Source of the DNA: Neonectria sp. B-13
Taxonomy: Eukaryota; Ascomycota; Sordariomycetes; Hypocreales; Nectriaceae
Direction: 5' to 3'
Assembly: GCA_002682825.1 (NCBI GenBank)
Contig: NOKP01000013.1
Location: 434,001 to 498,000, forward strand
DNA: 64,000 nt
Shown: piece after piece, positions 11,869-23,637 of the stretch
Position numbering within the stretch: position 1 is the first letter of the stretch
How the letters are laid out: every line of letters starts with the position of its first letter
The notes under the pieces: generated by a model
The model's input: the letters and a program-made list of their open reading frames with translations, nothing else
What the model was told of the DNA's origin: nothing
Database searches by the model: none
Program-made: the position numbers and the translations under genes

Positions 11869-12713
11869 CAGTTGGTTTCCTACCTACGGCAGGTACCTAG
11901 TTGGGAATTGTCATTTCTATTCAGTTTCACTATACGTACGAAGTACTCTACGTATACACTGCCCCTGCAACTGGCCTCGTGACTACTGCCACGCTGCCAG
12001 CTCAGACTGCCAGCTCAGCCCTGCTGTTGCATGCTCCTTTGCTCCTTTGCTCCTCCGTTTCATATGTGACTCAACTACTATCGACGCCTGCAATATAGGT
12101 GCGACGACAATGCAAGAACGAAGTAAAATAGAATGAAACAGGGCTTGGTATCTAGGCAGCCGTCTACTCGGCAATTACTCAGGCGGACAACTTCACAACA
12201 TGCGTCACCACGGAACGGAGGGTATCTGGGCTCGATTCCGCCAATCCATTCCAAGTTCTGCAATGCTGCTGTTCTATTCGCACCCTCCAGGCCCCCGGCT
12301 GGCAGTCTTAATTCCAATCTGGATCATCATCCTATATTCATCGCAATCCTCAATCTCAATCTCGCTGCCTGCTTCGCCATCCCCACCGCTATTGTACATG
12401 TCAGCTATTACAATGCCCCTCGTCCCTTGCCCTCGTCCTGCCCCTTCCCCCACATCACTCGCAACGGTCTGGAATGGCCCTCTTCTTTTCTTGTTTTTGT
12501 GCCTTTTCTTCGTTTCCGTCTTTGCCAACCTCTTTTTCGGGTCTATGATGCACGATTCCTTCCCCACCAAGAAAAAAAAACCTTAAAAACGGATGACAGC
12601 CTGTGTCACATATGCATTATTCAATCAAAATTAATCATTTGCCGGCGAATTAGGAGAACTAGTCAATATGTTAGTCGACGTGCCCAAGGGTCGTCATCGC
12701 TTGTCAGGACTCA

Positions 12714-15700
12714 CTACTGGTTCCCAGACGTTCCCGGACCAGGGGTCCGAGGAGAAAAGGAAGGCGACGTGGGCGAGTAGCTCGGGCTGGTAGGCGAGTG
12801 CTGCGCCCCAGGGCTCCGCTGGAAGCTTGGGCTCGTGGGAGAGTAAGCTTCGGGAGACGTCGGAGACCAAGTGGGAGACGCCGGAGAGTAGGATGGCGAG
12901 GTAGCTCCGCCCGCGTGGAGGTTCGGCGATGCGGGGCTGTAGTTGGGGCTCGCCGGAGAGTAGCTAGGAGATGTGGGGGAGTTGAACTGCGCCGGCGAGG
13001 TCGGCGAGTAGTGGCGAGGAGATGAAGGCGACGCGGGTGAGTAGCTTGGCGATGTTGGGCTGTAGTTTGGAGAAGCCGGGCTCGTAGGCCGCAACATCGG
13101 CGACGTAGGCGAGAATGACGGGGACGACGGGCTGAACGAGGGCGATGTAGCGTATCTGCCAATTCCGCCATCGATAAGAGGCGAAGTGGGAGAGTAGCCA
13201 GCGTTCGGAGACGATGGAGAGTATCCTCCCATGCCAGCACCGAATGGCGAAGTGGGTGATGTGCTGAACGGGCTGGCCGCACTACCACGGGAGTACGGGC
13301 TCATTGAGCCAACTCCGCCGAAGCCACCGCCGTTGTACTCCGTTCCGAATCCAGCGGGGGTATCTGATCCGGCACCCTGGATGGGCGAGAAGTTTCCAGC
13401 CGCGGGCGAGCTCAGGCTAAGGTAGCCCGAGTCCGCCATGGGAGATCCGGTGTCGTAGGGAGTGGCAGCTCCTTCGCCTTGCCCATCCTTCACTGGCATG
13501 CCAGGCATGAGACCCATGCGAGAGTTGTCCGAAATCACCGTCTCAAGCATCTTGGGATCCAGCAGAACATCAAAGTTGCCAGTTCCCATTGGAGCCATCT
13601 GTCCAAGCATGACGTTTTCAGAGATACCTCGACAATCATCGAGTTCGCCCGTTGCGGCAGCCTCCAGGAGAATCTCCACGGTTTCCTCGAAAGAACAACG
13701 CATCAGAGCACCAGTGTCGGCGCGGTTGATACCGTGTCGGGTAACGGCCGAAATGGTACCGCGGTAGGTCATCACGTCAACCAGTAACGCAATGTGACGA
13801 TGGTTGACGTAGGAACCGTCAAAGGCCAACACATTGGTCAACTCCTTCACAAGAGCGGAACGAGCGGCTTCGATACCAAACACCTCGACCACTTGCCACA
13901 GATCATTGGTGTAGGTTCGGGTCCCGTCGACGCCATTCACCGCCAAGACCTCGCGCAAAGCGGAACCGCTGGTGTCCAGGTACCACTGCGTGCATCGCGC
14001 GTCATCCTTGATTGCAAGCAGTGCGCCATCAGGGCTTTCAACCATTCGGGTGCCCTTGGTCAAGAAAGCTCGCTCAACGCCTGGCACACCACGAAGCGTC
14101 AATGTGTCCAAAAGATGGGCCTCGAGACGCTTCAGCATGACATCGTCCTCCATCTTGCCATCGCCATCATCATCCTTGTCGCCAGCCGAGACGGTTCGGA
14201 TACGAATGACCTGCTCGTCGGCGTTGTTGTCACTGAAAATGATTGCCAGATCGTTGTTGTACTCCTCCTTGATGCGCTGAGCAACGTCATCAATCTTGAT
14301 CTCCTTGTCCAACATCTTCTGTCGGTCAAGTGTGATACGCAGCAGCCACCTCGACTGTTGATCGATAGTGTCCTGAGTATCGTCGGGGATCAAGAAGTAC
14401 GACTCGACCATATCCACATCCTCGGGAATGTTAGTCGCCTGGATGTCGGGGTCATAGTAAATCTCAGTGACCGAAGTTACAGAGCGCAGGTTGGTATATT
14501 CGACCATGCTTCGCAACTTCTTCGCCTGCTCCTGTTTGGCGAGCGTCTCACCTAGGTAGACAGCCATGCTAGGTGTCTTGATGTTCTTTGCCAGGTTGAG
14601 AATTTCCTTGAGGCGAGGCACACCAAGCGTAACGTTCTTCGAAGACACACCAGCGAAATGGAAGGTGTTGAGGGTCATCTGAGTCGCGGGTTCTCCGATG
14701 GACTGAGCTGCCAAAACACCAACCATCTCACCAGGGCTAACGAAGGCTCGATCCCATCTGTTGAGCAGTTCGCCCAGAATATGATCGAAGGCAAGCTTGT
14801 TTAGGCGATGCTCCTTGACAATTTCCTTGAATGACAGCCGGGATCGGACGAGCGCCTTCCAGAGAATGGTGGCATTGGCATCGGCCTCGTCGGAGATAGG
14901 ATCCTTACCACGAACAATCTTCATTTTGCGGAGCATCTCTTGAATGGAAACAATCACGTCCGACGGTCGTAGGTTACTGCGATCATTGGCTTTGACGTTG
15001 AAGACACGCTTGGCCGACTCAATGACTCGGCCAATGTGCAGGGGCAGTTGCATCATTTCCTCGTTCATCTTGGACTTGTTGATGCGTCGAACCACCCGTC
15101 GATCTGAGAGCAATGCGTCCCATTCAGAATCGAGAAGCGCCATGGAAGGCTTGTCTCCCGTCAACTCGTTGCCGTATTCGTAATCTTTCTTGAACCAATC
15201 CGGAGGGTTGGCAAGATCCAACCGGTACTTCTGCTCGAATGCAGCGTCCGACATGTTGAGGATGCCCAGCTTCTGTTTCTCGATACACATGGCATCTAGA
15301 CCATCCTCGCCATACAGAAACTGCACGACATCTCCCAAGGAGTTTCGGACAGTTCCGTCATATCGCGCGCTCAGATCTTCGAGTGCCTTAACCAGTCGAC
15401 GCTGGATGTAACCAGTTTCGGCAGTCTTGACTGCGGTATCAATCAGACCTTCTCGACCAGCCATGGCGTGAAAGAAGAACTCGGATGGGGTAAGACCACG
15501 GAGATAAGAATTCTCAACAAAGCCACGGGCTTCAGGGGAGTAATCGTCCTTGGTAAAGTGGGGGAGCGTGCGGTACTTGAATCCGAAAGGAATACGCTTG
15601 CCCTCAACAATCTGCTGACCCACAAGAGCAGTCATCTGCGAGATGTTGATGGACGAACCCTTGGAGCCTGAAGAGGCCATGGTGACAGCGTTGTTTGAAT

Positions 15701-18014
15701 CTTTCAGACTCTTTTGTGTAGTCGTACCGGCCTTGTCACGGGCCTGGTTCAGAGCCATGGAGACCTTGTTCTCAAAAGTGGCTCGGACGTTCATACCGGG
15801 AAGGGCTTCTAGTTCGTTCGCAGTAGCTTGTGCAGTCAATCTCGCGACCTCAGCCTTCTCCTCATCGATATGCACCTGAACCTTCTCAATGGTCGCCTTA
15901 TCGGGAATCGTGTCACCAATACCGATACTGTGACCGGTTTGCAACAGCCAGTGTGTCACAACCTGTTGCACACCGTTGAGGAATGCCATCGCGCCCTGCG
16001 GTCCAAGTTCGTTGTAGCTGACGTGGATGATACCTCCAGCTGCGGCACCAACATACTTCTTCGTAAGAAGACCGTACATGAGGTGGCCCGCCTGGATGAG
16101 AAGGCCCTCATCATTAAGGGGGTTGTCTTCTTTGCTATCCGGAGCGGTGTGCAAGCTCACTTCCTTCGGGATGACCATGCTGATGATCTGCTTACCAGTC
16201 CATCGAGGTTGCGGCTTCAAGATAGCTGGCTGAGGAATGATACCATCCCAGTTGGGCAACCACAGCATCTGGTTCATGACTTCGTTCTTTGTCAGGAAAG
16301 TATCTCTTCGGCAAAGCTTGTATACACCAGCCAGGGAGTCCTGGACGATACCCATCAGGGGACCGTTCTTCTGAGGCGACACAATGTTCAAGGGCACAAG
16401 ACACAGCTCCTTGACTTCAGCGCGAGTCTCTTCGCTTTGAGGAACGTGCAGGTTCATCTCGTCACCGTCGAAATCGGCGTTGTATGGAGACGTGACAGAG
16501 AGGTTCAGACGGAAAGTGGAGTAAGGCATGACGCGGACACGATGACCCATCATAGATTCTTTGTGAAGTGAAGGTTGACGGTTGAAAATGATATAGTCGC
16601 CGTCGATCAGATGACGTTCGACCTTCCATCCGTATTCCAGGGAAATCTGAGCCGCACGTCGGTGATGTCGCAGATCGATTCGAGTGCCGTCTGACCGGAT
16701 AACGTACTTGGCTCCCGGGTGCTCGTTCGGTCCATTCTCGACAAGTTGATGCAGCTTGCCAATGTTGTAGGGCGTTACCGTTTCTGGATATGTCAAAGTC
16801 CTCGCAATGCTGCGGGGAACACCGACTTCGTGCAGAGAAAGGTTGGCATCACCAGTGATGACAGTACGAGCAGAAAAGTCGACACGCTTTCCCATCAAGT
16901 TGCCTCGGAGACGGCCTTCCTTGCCCTTTAAACGGGCTCGAATAGCCTTGACAGGACGTCCGCTCTTTTGCAGAGCACGTGGCTGGCCAGCAATATCATT
17001 GTCCATGTAGGTTGCCACGTGGTACTGCAGCAACTCCTCGAAATCTCTCGCGATATGTTGAGGAGATCCTTCACGGATGGCCTGCTTGACGTTGCCGTTC
17101 GCACGGATGATGTCACCAAGCTTGTAGGTCAAATCATCCTCGTTTCGCATGCCTGTACTGGTACCATCCATGGAGATACTGGGTCGAACAGGAGGAGGGG
17201 GGACCGGGAGTACGGTCAGGACCATCCATTCGGGGCGAGCGTAGTCAGAGTTGAGGCCCATGTTGAGGAGATCTGCCTCGGAAATCCTTCGAAGAATCGC
17301 GTGGGCCATCTCCGGAGTGATGGGGGTCGTCTCTCGGCGCTTAGTGTTGTCCTCCTGCTGGACATCAAAGGCAGCCTTGAGCTGTAGAGCCGCTTGTCGG
17401 ACGTTGGGCTGCACGTTGCCACAGCCGCCGTGGTTCTCGACAGGAGGGAGCTTCACACCTGGGGCGAATTCCTCCTTGTTCTTGTCGTTTCTTTCCTCGT
17501 TCTCACACCTATGTTTCTTCTTGCACACTTCCCAAACACGATGGAAACGAACCTTGGGGTCTCGGGTACCAACGGCCGCAGCGAATTCGGGATCGCTCTG
17601 AGAGTATCAGGTTAGCATCCAATAAGCCAGAGAGCTTCATGGAGTGAGTAGACCAACTTTATCGGCCAACACCTTGCTGCAGTTGTGGCAGACAATTTCC
17701 AAGATCTTCTTGACCTTCTTAATGAAGCCGGGATGATACACGGGTTTCGCGAGCTCGATGTGACCGAAATGGCCGGGACACTCGCCCATTGCCTGGTTGC
17801 AGGTCTTGCACCTGAACTGTCGATCAATCGAGCCGAGGAGAGGGTCGTTGAGGCCACCATCACGTGGCTTGATCTTGTTCTCCTCCATCGTCTCGGGGTA
17901 GAGAATGTGGCAGACACTCATGTTCTTGATTTCCTCGGGGGACATCAAGCCGAACTGGATCTCTTCCACTGTCTTGAGCGGAGCGCTCGAGTGGGTGAAG
18001 TAGAGGTTCGCCAT
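12714..18014 (-). CDS. RPB1: RNA polymerase II largest subunit
   Basis: Catalytic core subunit of RNA polymerase II, acting in the nucleus to make mRNA. There are two exons, 18014-17658 and 17597-12714, giving 1746 residues, the usual fungal length. The intron has an unusual GTTGGT donor, a GCTAACC branch site and a CTCTCAG end, and the joined frame restores the conserved LADKSDPEFA region. Visible landmarks are the N-terminal zinc-binding [17 protein letters not shown] segment, the NADFDGDEM catalytic metal motif (about residues 492-500), bridge-helix and trigger-loop sequences with [16 protein letters not shown], and from about residue 1560 a C-terminal domain of degenerate YSPTSPS heptads. 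The repeats vary strongly, with spacers such as NLHAGG and many YSPASPN units. The start is fixed by [22 protein letters not shown], typical of fungal Rpb1. Confidence 0.98.
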
Positions 18015-19002
18015 GATTGCGGTTGGGGGTGGTTCTGTCGTGAAAGAAAAAGGAGCGAAAAGTGAGAATGGAGGTCAGTACGCGCGCCGACTCGAAACGG
18101 AGCGCGAAAAGTCGATATGAACGAGAAATAAATGCGAAGAACCCGATTGTGTATCGCGAGAAGTCGCTAATCCGATGACAAATGCCGTCGAATGTGAATG
18201 ATCGATGGCGTTGAACGGCAACGCCTGTCCTGGCCTACGGCCCAGGAGAACCTCAGGCTGGTCTCCCCCGTCGCCGCCACCTCGAAAGTCGCGAAAGATC
18301 GAAAGTCGCGCGGGACTATGTCGTCGGTCGGTCGGGGTGTGCTTCGAGAAGTTGCGCGCGATGCCCGACGCGCGCGGTGATGATTTGATGCTGGGAGCAA
18401 AGTTTTGACGTGGTTGAGGCGAGAAGGTCGGAGGAAGCCTGAAAGAATCTGGACTTGAGGCGGCTGGCGGACGCAGAGATGGCACTAAGCCTATTTTGGA
18501 TACTGAGACCTCCCTGGAGCTACAGGATTGTGGCCTCAGGCAAATTAGTGGGTACTAGGTACTGAGAACCTTTTCGTCACGCTCTCACGTGCTGACTAAA
18601 GTAAATGTCATCTAGTTTCAAAGCCGAAGCCTCCAATTTCGCGCTGATTATTTTGTCCACCCTTGGCCATCACCACGCGAGGCAAGTACCGCTACTTAAC
18701 AATCTCCGGCTGGCTGGACCGGCTGGATAACACGCCGATGACTCAAATCCTTGTTCCACGAATACAATGCCTGCCAATGGATTTCATCTCCCAAGCCCAT
18801 TTACCGTGCAGCCGTGCGCAGCAACAACCGTGGACGCACCAAATGCGCCTTGTCGCATCGCATTGCGACTCCTTTTTCATTCATCATGCCGAGCGGCCAC
18901 GTCAGGACGAGACGTGCCTTGCTCGCGACGCTAACTAGATGCCGCATCTAGCTGGATACAGCTTAACCCGAACCAGCTCATTCCGCGACTTCATCACCAC
19001 CC
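18015..19002. other. RPB1 upstream region
   Basis: 988 bp between the RPB1 start and the SWD1 stop, presumably the RPB1 promoter and leader plus the SWD1 3' region. A CACGTG E-box lies at 18586-18591. A 136-codon frame on the minus strand (18075-18485) is Ser/Arg/Pro-rich and most likely leader sequence rather than a gene. Confidence 0.5.
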
Positions 19003-20453
19003 TCATCGCTTCCTACTTCTGGCTCCCTTGCCCTTCTTCACTGGCACCTTTTCAACCGCTCCGTCCAAATCGCCGTGACCCTCTCCAGGACTCCTACGTC
19101 TCATGGTTCCGGTAGAGACCGCGATGAACTCGTCCTCGCTGTCGCTCTCGCCGAGGTTGAAGAGTATTGGCATCCGGAAGCCGTCCCCCTCGTCCAAAGT
19201 CTTAGACGGATCGAGAGTCAGAACATCGACATCTTCATCCTCCGCGTCGAGTCGCCGCCGGTGTATCTCCTCTTGCGCATAGATGTCGAACTCGTCCTCC
19301 TGCTCGATGTACTCAACATTCTCCTCGACCTCTGCAAAGTCCGGCGCCAGCGCCGACCATTTCTGCGGGCTAATTACAGACCATATGTATATCCGTCCCG
19401 TCTCCAGGCCGCATGCGGCCAAGAGCGCGCGAGCTGGGTGCCACTCTATCACTCCCTGCTCTTCCTTCGGATCCTTGAGCATGCAGACAAGACTGCCATG
19501 ATTGCGCTCCCAGACGTACAGCTCATGGTTATTATACGTTGAGGCTGCCACGTATTCTCCTGTTGCACTGAATGTGACGTGGTTCCATGACAGCTTGTTG
19601 ACAACGTCCTGGAACTTATGCTCCAATGGTAATTGTAGGGTGTCCAGGTCCAGATCCTCTGCGGACAGGTTTGGTATTCGAAAAGTTCGAATAATGCGGT
19701 CTTGCGAGTTCACTAGTAGCTCCCGACCTGACGCCGTAGTCCGCATCGTAGTAATCACTCCTGAGCATATCTTGTCTGAGTAAATGATCTCGTAGGACTT
19801 GGCGTCAATGATGTTGAGCTTCCCCTTGTTTGTTCCCGCAAGGACGTGGTCCCCGGTGGCACTCCAGATGACGGATGTTGTCATCTGCTTGGCGTCTTCT
19901 TTTGCCTGTTTCTCTTTCAACGCCGCATCGGCGTCTGTATTTGATCGCTTCGGTGCGGAAGGGAGTATGTGCTTCACATCTACCGGCTCGGTCATGTCGA
20001 CGACGACTGGCTGTTCTTCGAAGATTGCGGCGACGAATTGAAGACTATTGCGCATTAACACTCGTATACCACACAAAGATCCAGGCCATCTCACTGGTTC
20101 CATGGGTGAAGCTCAGCCATGTACGCCGGGGCGCGGAAGCGCACCTCGCGCAGCCTCTTGCCATCTTGGAGGTCCCAGAGGATAGCTTTCCAGCCCTGGC
20201 AAGTCGAAAGTAAGTATCGGCCACATCTTGACCAGCTCAAGAAAGTGATGCTCTTGTTGTGACCTCTCAGCTTCCTCGCAACGCCCATGGTCTCGAGGTC
20301 CCACACCGCAACCGTGCCGTCGACTCGTCCGGAGGCAAGGTAGTCGCCCTTGCGATTGAAGCGAAGCATGGTCGCATGCCCGGATCGGATCGTGTTGGTG
20401 ATGTTCTCAGGATAATCCTGGAGCAGGTAGTCGTCCGACAGCAGGAGGTTCAT
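19003..20453 (-). CDS. SWD1: COMPASS subunit Swd1 (RbBP5 homologue), WD40 protein
   Basis: Structural subunit of the Set1/COMPASS complex, which methylates histone H3 lysine 4 in the nucleus. There are two exons, 20453-20095 and 20044-19003, giving 466 residues. The 49-nt intron starts GTGAGA and ends AATAG, and joining yields the conserved ELHPWNHLQFVAA. WD40 repeats are visible from the N terminus (SGHATMLRFNRKGDYLASGRVDGTVAVWDLETM, quoted only in part elsewhere, then RGHNKSITFLSWS and CQGWKAILWDLQDG). A central segment has EEQPVVVDM, and an acidic region with YIEQEDEFDIYAQEE leads to a basic C-terminal tail ending in GARSRKR. This order matches Swd1/RbBP5. It is divergent from THG1 with a 346-bp shared upstream region. 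Confidence 0.93.
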
Positions 20454-20799
20454 GATTGCGTATCGCCCTGCGCGGATGTCGAAGCTGGCGGTCGCGTTCG
20501 TCGCGTTCCATGGATGATGGAGGGGTGTTGCGGAAGGGCTCTAGAAATATCGGCCGCCAGCCGCGTTGGAGGTGAGCGTTCAATCTGCAAGGCTGAGCTC
20601 GCCAAGATGGCCCACGCGATCAAGACGCCCCCGGTGTGGATAAACGACTAGCTGGTCCAAGCGTTGCTCGAAGCAGCGGGTTCCACTAACAATTCTCACC
20701 TCAAAGAGCCCCTCCAAACGTCTCAAACACAGTGACACAAACCTCCCCGCGCAAAGCCTCATTCTCCTCCACTAGACCGCCTCTTCCAGACTTGCAAAC
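20454..20799. promoter_or_regulatory. Divergent promoter region SWD1/THG1
   Basis: 346 bp separate the two start codons, so both promoters must lie here. No clear TATA box was seen, as expected for housekeeping genes. Confidence 0.6.
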
Positions 20800-22044
20800 A
20801 TGGCAAACTCCAAGTGAGTTTCTTCTCTGTATAGCTGTTTGCTTATCGTCAAGCTCGTGCCTAACATTTCCCAAGATTTGAGTATGTCCGTAACTTCGAG
20901 ACCCCGGATCCTCTGCTGCCCAACACCTGGGTGGTGGTCCGAGTAGATGGACGATCTTTCACAAAGTAACTTGCGCCCCAACCTCTATATCCCTACTGGC
21001 GCTCGTCTATTCTAACAGCGGCAAGGATGTGCGCCAAGTACAACTTTGAGAAGCCAAATGACCGTCGGGCCTTGGATCTCATGAACACGGCAGCCAAAGC
21101 CGTCGTAGCTGACCTGCCGGAAATCACCCTTGCCTACGGCGTGAGTGACGAATACAGGTGATGCCGTCGTTGCTCTCAGTCAGTCAAAAATGCTCATATT
21201 TCGCAGCTTCGTTTTCCACAAGTCTTGTAGCTTGTTCGACAGGAGAGCCAGGTGAGATGCGAGAACCGCACTACCTACACACATTAAACGCCCATGACTA
21301 ACACCCTAACAGCAAGCTTGTGAGCACCGTTGTTTCTACCTTCACATCCCACTATGTCTTTTCATGGTCGACTCATTTTCCCGACACTCCTCTCTCGTCT
21401 CCGCTTCCAACTTTCGATGGTCGAGCAGTTTGCTACCCAAGCGTGCAAAACCTCCGTGACTACTTGAGCTGGCGACAAGTGGACTGTAAGCCCTCAACAC
21501 ACCTGCACTTGTGACTTCCATGCTGATAATATAGGCCACATCAACAACCTTTACAACACGACATTCTGGACGCTGATTCAATCTGGCGGGCTTGATAACA
21601 AGGAGGCTGAGAAAGCTCTCGCGGTGAGTGCTTTGAGTATCCCATGCAGAATCAAGCTGATGGCCAGTGGTAGGGGACTCTGGCTGCCGACAAGAACGAG
21701 ATTCTATTTTCCCGGTTCTCCATCAACTACAACAACGAGCCAGAAATGTTCAGAAAAGGAAGCGTTGTGTTCCGCGATGTAGGCATGCCCCTCTCCGGGT
21801 CCAGAAAAGTGTTAACAATCCGCAGTACGAGCTTGTGGATCCCGAGAGTAACAACATTGCGCAAACCATCGATTCGGTGGCCGAACCAATTAAGCAATCA
21901 AAGACTCAAACAGAGAACGACAAGAAGCGTAGAGCCAAGGCACGGATTCTTGTCGAGCACTTGGACATCATCAAGGATGACTTCTGGGACAGGAGGCCGT
22001 GGATTCTGTCCAACAAGCCTGGCAAGATCCCAAAGGAAACATAA
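20800..22044 (+). CDS. THG1: tRNA-His guanylyltransferase Thg1
   Basis: Adds the essential G at position -1 of tRNA-His by 3'-5' polymerisation, the identity element for histidyl-tRNA synthetase. There are eight exons: 20800-20813, 20876-20965, 21026-21157, 21207-21251, 21313-21485, 21535-21623, 21674-21778 and 21826-22044, giving 288 residues. All junctions keep frame. Motifs seen are RVDGRSFTK with metal-binding Asp29, [24 protein letters not shown] with Asp76, and the conserved HINNLYNT. The first exon holds only 14 coding bases. The third exon uses an AAG acceptor (ending 21025), because the CAG seven bases upstream would shift the frame and lies inside the CTAAC branch site. The gene converges on the TMA23-like gene, with 103 bp between the stops. 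Confidence 0.95.
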
Positions 22045-22147
22045 ATATCCATCTAATGGGGGGGTATCATTCAGAACATATCGACCCAAACTCCGTGAAG
22101 ATGCCTTCGTTATGCAGATGCCAGTCGCCATGGTTGTGTCTAATCCA

Positions 22148-22777
22148 TCATTTCTCTGATTCCTTCTGTTTTTGCCTCCGTTTTTCTTCTTTCCTCGCTC
22201 GCCTTCTGCGTTTCTCGGAGTCCGCGTCGCTTGATTCGGTTGATGACTTCTTGGATTTCTTCCGGTCCCGTCGGGCAGCTTTCTCACGCACTCGTTCCTC
22301 TTTTCGTTTTCGCTTCGCGTCTCTTCTTGCCCTTCGCTCTTCTTTGGTTTCTTTTCGGGACTTGGAGGTGGACGTCTTGGAGGGTTTTTGATCGGTGCTG
22401 TCGTCTTCGGAGGACTCTGTGCTTGAGGGATCCTTAATCTCCAATTTGCTGACGGTGCCCTCGAGAAAGCCTCCTCGCACGAACGAGGTGTAGACGGAGT
22501 ATTTTCCCAGGTTCTTGTCGATGGTGTTCAGCTTGCCCGTGGTGACTGTCTGCACCACTTTACCCTTTTGGGAAGTGTCGAGCCCCTTCAGTTGCTCATC
22601 GAATGCGTTCATCCACCATTGATCGCTTGTAAAGTGTTGTTTCTGGCCCAATCCTTTGGTGTTGTCCTTGCGCGACAGCAACAGGGGCTTGGCGAGGCCA
22701 ATCGAGTCGTCGGTCATGTGCAGCGAGTGGCCAGTTCCCCGCCAGCCCTGGGCGGAGAGGAGGGCGTGGGCATCCAT
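22148..22777 (-). CDS. TMA23: G-patch protein, Tma23-like ribosome biogenesis factor
   Basis: 209 residues if started at the ATG at 22777. A longer frame opens upstream but lacks conservation, and the start chosen gives [19 protein letters not shown], the usual beginning of Tma23-like proteins. The N-terminal G-patch-like segment ([11 protein letters not shown] ... [11 protein letters not shown]) is followed by the [14 protein letters not shown] region. The C-terminal half is highly charged, with Lys/Arg/Glu stretches and clustered serines ([10 protein letters not shown] and [10 protein letters not shown]), typical of nucleolar proteins with nuclear localisation signals. Yeast Tma23 is a nucleolar factor linked to 40S maturation; the same role here is inferred. 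The family name rests on N-terminal similarity remembered, not searched. Confidence 0.75.
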   Translation of the reverse strand: MDAHALLSAQGWRGTGHSLHMTDDSIGLAKPLLLSRKDNTKGLGQKQHFTSDQWWMNAFDEQLKGLDTSQKGKVVQTVTTGKLNTIDKNLGKYSVYTSFVRGGFLEGTVSKLEIKDPSSTESSEDDSTDQKPSKTSTSKSRKETKEERRARRDAKRKRKEERVREKAARRDRKKSKKSSTESSDADSEKRRRRARKEEKRRQKQKESEK

Positions 22778-23637
22778 CGGAACGCGTATTTGTTGATGAT
22801 TGGCGTGTGGGAATTCCCAGGAGGCGGGGATCTTTGGGATCTTGTCAAATGAATGAGTAGGGAACTGGAGCGCAAAAGAAGTTGAGAAGCGTTTGTCGAG
22901 GCCATCCAACACTCAGTAATTTTTTTAGCGGGGCTGGGTCTTATCGCCCGCCCGGCATTTCCTTATCCGCTCCACTGCGACTACCCTGGAGTTCGAACTA
23001 CTTGGATCGGCGATTACCTGTAACCATTTTCTACAAGTTGTCTCTTATTGTAATAATCCCGAGCTCATATATTTGGCTCGGGTGACGTCCTCTGTTTGGA
23101 GCTATTGCTGTCTTGCTATCTCATCTTTCATCCATAAAGGCGATAAACCAAGTATAATCCGCTCCTCATGTAAATCATTATTGTAAGATTGAATGCTTAT
23201 TTGCTCAGCTGGAAATAGTTACCACAAGAAGGTGATACTAACAAAATGTCCATATCAGTTGCATTTAATGTGGGATTATTGTGTCGTAGTTGGCAATAAC
23301 AAACTAGGACTTTGGCTGTATGTTGCTTCCGTATTAACCTCTGCTTCCATGTGTGCTGGAAAGACAATCGCACCGCATACCGACCTTTGCTAGTCCTAGT
23401 AGAAGTTCAATGGCGAATAAAATTACGAGGCGTAAAGTTGAAGAAAGCTGCCCAGCAAGTGACTACCCCCGAATTCAGCCTTGGAGATAGCCTGGAGCTG
23501 GACACCACAGTCTGGGTTGATACGACGATTCCGTATGCGTCCCTCGTGATAATCCCCCTCCGAAGTTCCCGCGTGCTGCCCGTCGCCGGATCACAGAAGC
23601 CTACCCTACGAGGTCCACGGTAGGCTGGCCTCTCACA
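22778..23637. other. Intergenic, AT-richer
   Basis: Contains the TMA23-like promoter and leader, then becomes noticeably AT-richer from about 23050, with TATATTT and polyA/T patches. No gene was seen. This is the start of the AT-rich island that extends to about 25.4 kb. Confidence 0.5.

Larger units (their letters stand above)
8791..12713. other. Gene-poor region rich in low-complexity DNA
   Basis: The first few hundred bases are probably the 3'UTR of the cysteine-rich gene, and the last few hundred the 3'UTR and terminator of RPB1. Between them lie pyrimidine tracts (for example 9440-9510), a 7-bp tandem repeat, a 14-base C run and AACC repeats. Open frames are Arg/Ser/Pro-rich strings without recognisable domains. 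I see no gene I can support. Confidence 0.5.

Noticed and set aside
12133..12780. 215-codon plus-strand frame overlapping the RPB1 3' end
   Set aside because: Low-complexity product in the RPB1 3'UTR and CTD antisense; no domain seen.
13794..16571. Long plus-strand frames antisense to RPB1 (13794-14555 and 15828-16571)
   Set aside because: Shadows of RPB1 with no recognised features.
18075..18485. 136-codon minus-strand frame upstream of RPB1
   Set aside because: Most likely RPB1 leader sequence; Ser/Arg/Pro-rich with no conserved motif.
22148..22912. Longer TMA23-like frame starting at 22912
   Set aside because: The extra 45 residues do not look conserved, and the ATG at 22777 gives the family-typical N terminus.
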